Source: Selaginella moellendorffii (lineage: Eukaryota; Streptophyta; Lycopodiopsida; Selaginellales; Selaginellaceae). From it: a DNA stretch of 64,000 bases. Below the pieces are notes generated by a model that worked only from the letters and a program-made list of their open reading frames with translations, was not told the DNA's origin and did not search any database. Shown one piece after another: positions 24,088 to 34,500 of this stretch. The stretch's first letter is position 1; each line of letters starts with the position of its first letter. Made by a program: the position numbers and the translations under genes. The DNA lies in contig NW_003314399.1 in the NCBI RefSeq assembly GCF_000143415.4, positions 210,909 to 274,908 on the forward strand, in the 5' to 3' direction.

Positions 24088-24975
24088 TGGCAAAGTAGCA
24101 TACTTCTTTGCAACAGCCTCCTCCTCCTTTGATGCTAGAGCAGTTGTTTAATACTATACAATTGCAATTCATCAATCAAACTCAGTTGATGATAACATTT
24201 ATAGCATGTGGTGCAATTTCTTCTATTCTTGCTGTCAATCCTCATGTCTAGCCAAATTCTTCTATGGAAATTTTAGGGACGATGTATATAATTGATTTTA
24301 TCACTTCACAATAATTGCCACTTATCATTCTTAGAATGATCCTTAGCATTTATGCAAGTTTCCCACATGTTTCCAAGAAATAACATTGAATGGTTTAAGT
24401 ATAACCACTTATATGGATTGTAGTTTACTCGGGAGTGTCTTTAAGCACATATTTGGATATGTTGACAACTATGATAATGCATTTCAGCAATTTTGTTGTT
24501 TATATTATGGGCCATCTAAGTTAGTTATACAAATTAGTATTCATTTTCGGAGTCTCTTGCTTCATACAAAGCTAAATATGTTAAAGTGGATTAAGTTAGA
24601 TATACTATAGCTAGTATTTCATCAACATTTTGTGAGAGTTATTTACACATTTGCCCTAGCCACCTTTGATAAAGATCTTTGATTAGCATAATGCTATAAA
24701 ATATCACTTCTCCTACTTGTAGTTGCATATGCTTCATTTCCACTTTCTATAGGAGATAATTCTATTCCAATGGAAGTTGATGATATTATTATTTGTGTTA
24801 AAGGATAAAAACAACGATGTGGTTATGGGTATAATGTTTCTTGCTGCATGTGATAAAGTTGACCACACATATCAACATTGTTGATGTTTCCTGGATTAAC
24901 ATCCTCAATTTTTTAAGTGGAGGCCTTGACATTAATAATGCTATATTAGTGCTATTTTCATGGAAGGTCTTGAAA
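24088..24975 (+). pseudogene. Decayed gag of a Ty3/gypsy element
   Basis: Codon by codon this matches the gag of the element at 25918-30979. Shared landmarks include the ATG-proximal QQ/PPP region, NQTQLM, ATYHS, FPTC, VFK-FG, DDAFQQ (here DNAFQQ), FRSLLL, ALAT-D and IPMEVD, then the zinc-knuckle region and a stretch matching the pre-protease region. Most differences are C-to-T or G-to-A, turning Arg, Gln and Trp codons into stops. It lies in the opposite orientation to the complete element. This identification explains an otherwise anonymous AT-rich stretch. Confidence 0.85.
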
Positions 24976-25605
24976 TTAAATTTTTTTCTAGGAAATAGGG
25001 AATCACAAATGAAGGGATTTTAAGTGAATAAGTTAGTGACCTCACAATCTTTATTTTAGGAATATCATTAAAAGGTTCATTTAGCACCAATTTCATATTT
25101 TCCAAACTCAATTTATAATAGAAGGTTTTGACACCAAATTTTTTTCTAGGAAATAGGGAGTCACACAAGTAGTGAAGGGATCTTAAGTGAATAAGTCAAT
25201 GACCTCTCAATTTTTGTTTTAGGAATATCATCAAAAGGTTTATTTAGCATCAGTTTATATTTTCCAAACTCAATTTATAGTAGAAAGTCTTGACATTAAA
25301 ATTTTTTCTAGGAAATAGAGAGTCACACAAATAGTGAAGGGATCTTAAGTGAATAAGTCAATGACCTCTCAATCCTTGTTTTAGAAATATCATCAAAAGG
25401 ATCATTTAACATTAATTTATACTTTCTAAACTCAATTTATAGTAAAAGATCTTGACACTAAATTTTTTTCTAGGAAATAGGGAGTCACACAAATAATGAA
25501 GGGATTTTAAGTGAATAAATGAATGACCTTTTAATTTTTTTTATAGAAATATCATCATTTACACTAGTTCATACTTTCTAAACTCAATTTATAGTAGAAG
25601 GTCAT
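24963..25605. repeat. Tandem array, about 160-bp unit, four copies
   Basis: Units begin near 24965, 25123, 25285 and 25446. Each contains TTTTTTCTAGGAAATAGGGAGTCACA, then AAGTGAATAAGT and CTCAATTTATA landmarks. Copies differ by scattered substitutions, and a fifth partial copy fades out near 25605. The array starts exactly where the gag relic's similarity to the intact element ends (the GGAAGGTC of the pre-protease region), so expansion occurred inside or at the edge of the dead retroelement. Confidence 0.85.
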
Positions 25606-25917
25606 TTATTATCCTTTTTATGTTGGTCAATATAAGTTTAAATTTATCTTTTATTGCTCAGCTTATTGTTACACATTACTATCTATATCACTATAAGGTA
25701 TATAATTTAATTTTTACATAATTTATATTTTTTACCTTATGTTTAAAACTAATATCAGTTTTGGTTAAAGAAAAAGTGAAACTAATATATGTTTTATATA
25801 ACAGCTATACTTTATAGTTTATTAAGTAGTTTAGTACGTGGTTTACATAATAATTTCTATAATAGTTTGAATTACTTGTTTAATATATGGTTTATATAAT
25901 AGTTTCTCTATATGTGC

Positions 25918-26091
25918 TGTGAGTGCATGGAATATGGAAAGGGAATACAGAAATGTGCATATCAATTAGCCCAAAAGCCCTAGCTTATATACAGGAGCGA
26001 GTGGTCCGGATTGAAACCAATCCGACGGCTACCAAAATCCACTACACTAATATTAGTATACGGCATCATAACCGTACACTTGGCCCTCACA
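25918..26091 (-). repeat. 3' LTR
   Basis: 174 bp, the same length as its partner and differing at seven positions, all transitions. Terminal TGTGAG/CTCACA inverted repeat. Confidence 0.95.
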
Positions 26092-26123
26092 TCATCCCCT
26101 CCTCTCGGAATAATGGAAGGCCG

Positions 26124-29100
26124 TCAGGGTTCTCTTGTAGATGGGCCGGGATCTGGAGGAACGTCAGGAGGAGGCATCGGCGGATATGTAGACGGTATTA
26201 ACTGCTCCTGATCCCTTTGTATGAAGCGTTTTAACCGCTGCACATGCACAATCTCCGGAGGATCGGCCTGCTGAACGTCATGCCGAACCTCATAAACTTG
26301 CGGTCCAACTTGCCGCAACACCCGATACGGTCCTTTCCACTGCGCAAGGAGCCCCTTAGATAAACCACATACCGTAAGATGGGGAAAACGGACTAACACC
26401 AAATCATCCACTTTGTACTCCGTAGGTGGACGATGACGGGAGTTGTAGCGCCGTTGTTGTCCCACTTGTACGTGGCCTAAGTGTTCGGCAGACTCTGCTC
26501 GGACAAGTGGAAGAATGCTTGTCAAATACTGATCCCATGACCTAGCATCAGGAGCTCGTGGCAATTGCGAAGGTAAACCCAACTCTGTTGGTAATATTGG
26601 ATCATAGAAGTTTATATAGTGAAGCACCAACAGAACTCTGCACCCTTGTGACATAGGCATACCGAAGAGACGGCAAATAACCATCCCAATCCGAATGCTG
26701 AAAGTTCACATACTTCGAAATCATCCCTTTGAATGTCCGAACGAGCCGTTCCACCAGACCGTCTGATTGTGGATGATAAGCACTCGTAAAAGTGTGGCGT
26801 ATCCCCAACCGAGATGTCAAAACATGAAATACCTCAGCCATAAATGCAGGACCATTATCCGAAAGAATCCGCTCTGGACAAGAATGCTGGAACACCACTC
26901 GATTGAGGAGGAAGTATCCAACAGCAGTTGCAGAGGCACTAGCAAGAGCACCAACTTCCACCCAACGAGTCAAGTAGTCAGAAGCAATAATAACATACTC
27001 ATTGCCAGCAGTTGATCGTGGAAAAGGTCCTATAAGATCAAACGCCACTAACTCAAACGGACGGGAAACTGCAATTGACTCCAACCGTCCTTCTGCAGCA
27101 CAAGGGGGAGTATTACAAGCTTGGCACCAAACGCAGCTACGCACATACCGGATAATATCACGTCGCATCTCCAGCCAATAGAAAGACCTGCGCAGCTTCT
27201 CGGTGACACGACGGTGTCCCATATGCCCACCTAGAACAGGAGAATCATGGTAGGCATAGAAAAACCGCGGAATAAACACCGAAGGTACCACCAATCGTAA
27301 ATGATCATCAGGATCCGTCCCCACAAAATAAAGAAGGCCATCTTCAAGGCGATATTGAGAATGTAAATGCCGGAAAGGCAAGTCATCAGCAAGTGATGCA
27401 GGATTCTCAAACCCATCTCGAAGCCTTCGAATCCACGGCTCAATCTTTTGAGCCTCGCGAACCTCCTCAAGAGAAGGCAGATCTTGCTCTGCACCCTGTG
27501 GACATTGAACGTCAAGGATAGCAACCGCCGACGGCACAGAATCCTCATCTAGAAAATCCACAGATGCTGGAACAACAGGTTCGTCAGAATGATGAGAAGT
27601 GAGTGAAGAAGGAAGAGGAGCTCGAGAAAGGGCATCAGCATCAGCCATAGAACTCCTTGGGCGATGAACAACATCGAAATCATATATCTGAAGCTTCAAA
27701 ACCCATCGAGCCGTACGACCAACCAGGTTCTTCCGCTTCAATAATGAAGTAACAGCAGCATGGTCACCTTCAAGTAACATCCGAGAACCATGTAGATATG
27801 CATGAAGTTTCTCGAAACCCCAGACTGCTACTAAACACTCCTTCTCCGTCGTGGAGTAGTTCATCTCCGCTGGTTGTAATGTACGGCTTATGTATGCAAT
27901 GGGATGGCACTAACCAGGCACACTCGAGCTCTCTTGCATCAACACACTTCCAAGACTAATGTCAGAAGCATCCACGCGCAAAATAAAAGGTCGAGTGTAG
28001 TCAGGATATGCCAAAACCGGAGGAGTTGTCAATAGCTCTTTGAAATCCACGAACGCCCACTCACAATCCGGAGACCAGATGAAAGATGACGTTGATGACT
28101 TCAGCAATGCTCGCAATGGTGTAGTGCGATCGGAAAGATGATCCACAAAACGACCAAGATACTGCACCTTACCCAAAAAGCGCTGCACATCATTCACACA
28201 CTTTGGAGTAGGGAACTTTAGAACAGCCACAAGTTTGACATGATCAACTTGCAAACCCTCACGAGAAATACGGTACCCAAGATAAGTTGTGTCCTTGGAC
28301 CCAAACACACACTTCGACCGCTTCAGCTTTAAACCAACGTCGCGTAGCCGATCCAACACTTTACAAACATCACGAACGTGCTCCTCCCACGTCCCCTCCG
28401 AGTGGATCAAGACATCATCAATGAAGTCAGTAGTCACCTTCGGCATATCGCAAAGAACCTCGTCCATCATCCGCTGGAAAGTTGCTGGAGCATTGTTCAA
28501 ACCAAACGGCATCACCAAGAACTCGTACAAACCAAATGGTTGCTGGAGCATTGTTCAAACCAAACGGCATCACCAAGAACTCGTACAAACCAAATGGTGT
28601 ACGAAAAGCAGTCTTAGGAATATCTTCTTCGGCCATTGGTACTTGCCAATACCCAAAAGCAAGATCTAGCTTGGTGAACCAACGACTTCGCCCCAGACGA
28701 TCCAAGAGATCAGCAGTGTGAGGAAGAGGATACACATCTGGAATCGTCACTTCGTTTAACGGACGATAGTCGATGCAAAAACGAATACTCCCATCAGGCT
28801 TCGTCACAAGATGAGGTTCACATGCCCAAGGACTCCGCGACTTCCGAATAACACCCTTTTCCAGCATTTCCTTGACGTTTGCTCGTAAAATTTTGATCTC
28901 CTTAGGTGACCGACGACGAACAGGAACCTTGATTGGACGAGCATCCCCAGTGGGAATTGGATGACGTGTGGCAATCTTGGCCCCAGACGATAGGTCAAAT
29001 TCAAAGAGATCAGAATACTCTTTCATGAGCCGGTCAACTGCTGCAACACAAAGATCTTCGGAGGGATCGGAAAAGGGAAAAGCAGAACAAGATGGAAACA

Positions 29101-29773
29101 CAGAAGGAAAGAGTGGGGAAACAAAAGTAATGGAAGCAGAGGTAGAAGTAGAGGGACGAAGAGGTATGGAAGTGAGAGGAATAGATGAAACATAAGGAAG
29201 TATGAGATAAGGGGGAGAAGCCTCAAAGTCACACTTGGCATGATTGCGCTGTAACCAATCCATACCAAGAATGAGGTCAAAAGTTTGACTCGGCACCACC
29301 CGCAATGACTGCAACTCAAGCTCAAGATCGCCCACACGCACAACCAGGTCCACCTCATCCCATGCACATGCATGTGTACGGCCGTTGCCATAAAGAATGA
29401 AAACTGGTTCTGCCACACGACGCAAGTGTAGACGACAACGTGTGGCAACAGGTCGAGCAATAGAAGATAAACTCGAACCTGTATCAACCAACACGGAGAG
29501 AATAATAGGAGACTTCTTGTTATAAAAACGAGCTTGGAAAGTAAACACTGGATGAACTGGTGCCGAGTGAACCCCTTGATGATACTCCCGAAAGAAAGAT
29601 GGAGGGGTCACTGATTTATTCGCGCAAGGTCCCTCCGTTACTCGCGCGACTCCTCGTTTCCCTGATGCATCTCGGTGTCCAGACCTTCCACTGCAGCAGC
29701 ACCCAGGGGACGTTGCTGATGCCAAGGTCTCCACCCAGGAAATGGAGGTCGCCAATCCGGAAAACGACGGCAA
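26124..29773 (-). pseudogene. pol: protease, reverse transcriptase, RNase H, integrase
   Basis: The protease active site reads VLVDTGSS. The RT has KPDGSIRFCIDYRPLN and the catalytic FIDD. RNase H begins DASDISLGS. The integrase has an HHCC finger ending CVWCQAC, and DDE-core residues in FDLIGP, SDNGPAF and VERLVRTFKG. A C-terminal domain follows at 26684-26124; no chromodomain is evident. Lesions: a 58-bp tandem duplication at 28481-28596 shifts the frame within RT just before FIDD; a TAG near 27910 separates RT from RNase H; and a small deletion near 26602-26606 shifts the integrase C-terminus. The pol frame sits in the -1 register relative to gag and overlaps it. Confidence 0.93.
28481..28596. 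repeat. Perfect 58-bp tandem duplication inside the RT
   Basis: 28481-28538 is repeated exactly at 28539-28596. The length is not a multiple of three, so translation shifts frame after the first copy. Complete identity of the copies indicates that this lesion is younger than the LTR divergence. Confidence 0.95.
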
Positions 29774-30570
29774 CGCCGATAAGTATGACCAACTTCATCA
29801 CACGCCCAGCAGCGAACATCACGGCCACGACCACGTCCTCGCGCTTGTCCTTGGACTCAAGCAGCAGCAGCATCAACCTCCATTGGAACAGGACCATCAC
29901 CCATAGGAAGTGGAGCGGAAGGACGTGCAGCGAGAAGTGGAAGAGGCGACGTCTCATAACGTTGTGCCAAGCGAAGAGCATCGTCAAGGGTGGCAGGAGC
30001 AAGTGCATGCACAAGTCCGACAAGATTTTGACGAAGTGCTGGCCACAACATTCCTAGCTTGATCCGCTCCGACATATTTTGCTCCGCACGAAGCAAAAGA
30101 CTTCGGAAACGAACGCCAAATTGCATCACCGACTCTGATGGCCCTTGGCGAAGACGATGCAATTGTTGGAAAGCATCATCACAATCATCGGCATGTCCGA
30201 AGGCGCGTTTGAAGACGTCCGGGAGAACACTCCAATCCCCACGAGTAGCTGCGCTCAAACCATTGTACCACTGCAATGCCGTCCCTTGGAGACACGTGGG
30301 AAACTCACGCAACCGTCGAGCATCATCCCAAGAATGATATGTGGCAATCACTGTAAAGTGATCGAACCAATGGTACACATCATCCCCAGGATTCCCGCGA
30401 AAGAACTCTGCCCGAACGCGAGGATTGGCACCAAGAGCAGGAGGAGTTGTACCACGTGCCGTGAACGCCGCCATCAATTGAGTTTGGTTGTTCAATTGCA
30501 AGCGCATAGCATCAAGCAATTGAACCAATTGCTGCTCTAGAGTCAAAGGAGGAGATTGCGAATCGGCCAT
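29638..30570 (-). pseudogene. gag of the Ty3/gypsy element, interrupted by TGA
   Basis: The gag begins MADSQSPPLTLEQQ at 30570, chosen over an upstream in-frame codon because the relic at 24088 starts at the homologous ATG. It carries the retrotransposon gag domain (WFDHFTVIATYHSWDDARR and LQGTALQWYNGL). A TGA at 29859-29857 stops it after MEVDAAAA. The same frame continues with an Arg/Gly-rich stretch and an intact CCHC zinc knuckle (CWACDEVGHTYRRC), ending at TAA 29640-29638. The knuckle shows that the TGA is a mutation within gag and not its natural end. Confidence 0.9.
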
Positions 30571-30805
30571 GAAGATGAACGAAAAAAGAAAGAGCAAAAG
30601 AAGAGAAATGACAAAAAAGCTGGAAAGAAATGGTAGATCTAGACAATGCAAAAAGCTAGATCGAAACCAAAATCCTGAAAGGAAAGAACAAAAGAAAGGA
30701 AATGGAAAAAGCTAGATCTAGACAATGCAAAAGCTAGATCTAAATCGAAATCCCAAATCCAAGCACTCCCCAGGGACAATCAAAGGTGCCCCTCATCTCC
30801 ACCAA

Positions 30806-30979
30806 TGTGAGTGCATGGAATATGGAAAGGGAATACAGAAATGTGCATATTAATTAGCCCAAAAACCCTAGCTTATATACAGGAGCGAGTGGTCCAGATT
30901 GAAACCAATCCGACAGCTACCAAAATCCACTACGTTAATATTAGTATACGGCATCGTAACCGTACACTTGGCCCTCACA
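30806..30979 (-). repeat. 5' LTR
   Basis: 174 bp; contains an AGCTTATATACAGG segment that may hold the promoter TATA. Followed (minus strand) after one base by TGGTGGAGATGAGGGG, the primer-binding-site candidate. The matching tRNA was not identified. Confidence 0.95.
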
Positions 30980-30983
30980 GTGC

Positions 30984-31592
30984 TTAATATTAAAATTACA
31001 AATATTAGGCAAAATTATAATGAAGAAATAACTTAGATAATTTGTGATATTAAAAATTAAAAATTTCTGTTTAATTTTTTTTAAAATAATTTTCTTTCAA
31101 CAGACTTTTTTTAAAAAATGCTAGTATTATTCTAAAATTATTTCAGATTTACTTGATTTAATAATTCAAGATCCAACTATTTTAGTGATTACCCACCTGA
31201 ACAAATCTTTCATTTTCTATACAAGCACCACAATGGATGTTACCCACATTTGAGTGGCATTGCCTTCACAATGATATCAGAAGAACCCCAGGAGTGAGGC
31301 AGAAGTTAAAATTGGATCGAAGAACCATCATCACGTTGGTCGCCAGATTCTACCTAGTGGAGAACCCTGGTTCGAATCCAGGTTCATGATGATGATTTTG
31401 TCAAAAGGTTTGGATTGTTGGAAGCCTAGCAAATATTTTCAACACGTAGTTTTATTGTAGGGTTTTTTGGGAAGAAGCTGCGATGGCGCGGCGATCTCTT
31501 GGCGCTCAAGGCACCAGAGGCGGTGCTATGATCTATCTCTAGAGCTGAATTTCTCGTAGGATTCTAGATTCATCCAGGTAGCGCGAGCGGCG
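30984..31592. other. AT-rich flank and PA200 promoter/leader, with a tRNA-like B box
   Basis: The first 250 bp is very AT-rich with no signal. GGTTCGAATCC at about 31368, with a loose A-box-like TACCTAGTGG just upstream, resembles a Pol III promoter, but the spacing is too short for a tRNA. The last 130 bp is GC-richer and is probably the PA200 5' untranslated region. Confidence 0.45.
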
Positions 31593-34500
31593 ATGCATCT
31601 CTACAATGCGTGGCTGCCGCCGCCCGTCGTGGAGGCCATCCACGGCGAGGAGGAGGTGATGGGGGAGATTGCCGATAAGCTCCAGCGGGCATGGAAGCCG
31701 AACGATCCCAAGAGCAAATTCGCGACGCTCAAGTGGATTTCTCTCATCAACAAGTAGGATTTTCTTTGTCCTCTTTCCTTCTCTAAAAATTTTGGAAAAT
31801 GTGGCCTCAGCTTGGTCAGGGCGAAAATCAGGCCGGCAAAGCCTGCTCTAGACGCTGTAGCGAGGCTTGGATTCGACGTCTTCTTCCATTCTTCAGACAA
31901 TTTATTTGTCCAGGTATGAAGAAAATTACGTGGAGATCGCCTCGATAGTCTTATATAATTTTGTCACAGGTTCGATGGGCCTCGTGCTTGTCTAAACTTC
32001 TTAGCAAGTACCACAAGGATATAACTTTGGAGCTCGACTGGAGGAAATTCTACGAGATGATGCTATTGATTCACTTCAAAAGGTTTGTTCGTTCCATTCT
32101 TTTTCATCCCGAATCAGAAGTCCTCTTTTTCATCATCCCTTCCGTTCATTGTTGTAGGAGGTTTTTCTTTGAAGGGATAGCTCTACGGCAAATTCATCTG
32201 GAATCACTAGTTCTTCTTATATCCAACTCTCGCCGCTTCTTCCGTCCGGGATCTGCGTCAGAAATATGGGCAGAATTCAGGTGTGTCTCAATTGTGTTGT
32301 TTCGAGTATTTAGAGGCAACATTTCATCAGACCGTACTTGGACACTGGCATTCACAATTCATCTCTGGAAGCTGTGGGTTTTCTCTCACTTTTTCTTCCA
32401 ACAAAGCCTGTTGAACCGGACACCAACGTATTTACATGGTAATATAGCTTGGTATGTCCTAGTTACGTGCTGATCACCTTACTTGTGGCAGTGATTGGTT
32501 TGGCGAATGCTTAAGACTTTGGGATGGAATCACCGATTGTCCGTACTGGGACCGTCAATGGGCTTGTTTGCTCGGGCGCTTCATCAAACATAGAGCCTAT
32601 GCCTCACCGATTGACTGGGCTCCGTTCCTCCCGAGTCTATTTGGACACTTCTTGAACATGTTTGAGGTGGGATCAAATTCTCTGATAAACTTATGTGTGC
32701 CTGTTCTACAATATCCTCAGGTTCCTGTTGCAAAATCAGATGCGACACCTCCGATTGAAAGAGAAGTTCCTTACGATTTGAGGCTTGCGTTTAATGGCAA
32801 CTGGAAGCCGGCACCAAAGAATGTGGCTAAAGCAATTGTAAGAGACTTTGTTACCGCACAGCTGCTTACGCCTATACTCGTTTACTTTACAGGTTTACTT
32901 GATTCAGCCTGAGGGTAGTGCACAAGATCTCTTTGAGCAACTTGTGGATCTTCTCGAACAGTTGAGTGAAGTTAAGCTTTACGACTGCTAAGTAACAAAA
33001 ATGTTTGCACAGATACTATCATCCTTCCAATGGAGGTTCATGGACATCATCACTTGAACAATTTCTGCGCCATCTATCTTATTTCTTTATTAAACGACTC
33101 TCTTACGAGCAACAGTAAGCTTCGTACTGTAGTTTTCTAATGGTTTTCATATATTTTTACTTTTGTAGGCACAATTGTCAAAAGAACTTCCTGGGGCCCG
33201 ACGAAAGAGAGGCGTTCGTCAAGACAATTGTAAGGCTGATAGAAAGAGGACAATACAGCAAGAGTGGACGATTGGCTGTAACGTCTTCTAATGTGGCTTC
33301 AGGACTTGCCTTCGTCGCCCCTTCGGTTATCCTGCCTTTCATTGTGTCTCGTTTTGAAGCGGCTATGATCACTGTGAGTTGCTCATTTTGCTCCGACAAA
33401 CGCTAATATGGAATGTTTCAGGTCACTGCTACGCATCAGCTTGAGTCTGCATTGACCACATTGGCCCTTGCATCTCGTGCAGTATTACTTTCGGAGAATA
33501 TTGATACTGACCTTCAGATGGAAGCAGACACATCCAATCGACTGGACTTTTCTTTTAACTTATCTTTTGTGGACTGCAAAACCACGCTGGTTGAGGCAAT
33601 GTTCACCACTTTATTGGGCATTGATGCTAACGATCCCCCTAAAACACTTGCAACCGTGCAGTTCTACGCATCCGTTGTGGCGAATGTGAGTACCTCTGAA
33701 AGATAGGTGAAAATCTGCTAATGTGGTTGTGCTCTCAGGTTGGAAGTATTGGAGAGATCACAGACGGTGGGTCTTCTGTTTTGTCTATGGATTGGTCTCA
33801 ATGGCTGGACGAGTTTTTGTCCCGCCTGTTCGTCCTTTTGCGACATGTTGAGTCTGGCACGCACACGTAAGTAGTCTCGTTGAAAAGGAGAACAATTTGT
33901 CTTACGTATTTTAATTTCATATTAGCGGGGATATAAATCTGGGTGAAGGTTCACATAAATCTTCCAGTACATTTCTCATGCAAGAACATTCTTTATACTC
34001 AACGTTGATTGAGCTTCTCTTTGGAAGGCTGACAAGGCCTTTGTTTCAACAGGTGCCTCTTTTCTTTTGGTTGTTTATTTATTTATTTTTTTATAACTTT
34101 CTTTTCGGATTCCTCAGGCTATGAAAAAAGTTGCGAAATTCGCATACAGCAACATTTTACCAGGTGCAGTCACGGAAATGGGCTTGCTTTGCTCAGCACT
34201 TGTGTACGCAAATCCTGTGGAAACAGTATCACAGGTTCTTTTACCTATCATGAAAAACGTGTTGAACACTTTAACCGACGTTGAAGCCACGGGCTCTGCT
34301 TCAAGCAGCTCAACACAGGCGGATACAAAAGTAAGAAACTTAATGGATTTCACTATCTCGCTAATTTTATTGTGACTGTTGTATTTTTTGCAGGTGAATC
34401 TTTCTCCAGCGACGGAAACTTCCGTTTCAGCTCAGCTAACGCTGCTGTGTTTTGGCATGATGAATGCCGGACCTGCTCTTCTTCAATGCCAGGACGTTCT

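Larger units (their letters stand above)
25918..30979 (-). mobile_element. Full-length Ty3/gypsy LTR retrotransposon, disabled
   Basis: The element is 5,062 bp, bounded by two 174-bp direct repeats that both start TGTGAG and end CTCACA. It is flanked on both sides by GTGC (25914-25917 and 30980-30983), a probable 4-bp target-site duplication. It is transcribed on the minus strand. Next to the 5' LTR (right side) is a primer-binding-site candidate starting TGG at about 30804. Next to the 3' LTR is a purine-rich tract GAGAGGAGGGGATGA at 26092-26106. Gene order is gag, protease, reverse transcriptase, RNase H, integrase, as in Ty3/gypsy. Several lesions (in-frame stops, a 58-bp duplication, a C-terminal frameshift) disable it. 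Confidence 0.95.

Noticed and set aside
24963-25605. CRISPR-like spaced repeats
   Set aside because: Units are contiguous 160-bp tandem copies without unique spacers, in a plant genome.
30571-30651. Longer gag start giving a hydrophobic N-terminus
   Set aside because: The relic gag at 24088 begins at the internal ATG, and gag proteins do not carry signal peptides; the upstream frame is leader sequence.
31368-31378. Possible tRNA gene because of a perfect GGTTCGAATCC box
   Set aside because: No acceptor stem, and the A-box-like sequence is too close; only a tRNA-related fragment.
32281-32315. Acceptor TTTAG at 32313 for PA200 exon 5
   Set aside because: It puts exon 5 out of frame; the next AG (ends 32315) restores the PA200-like reading RQHFIRPYLDTG and links correctly to exon 6.
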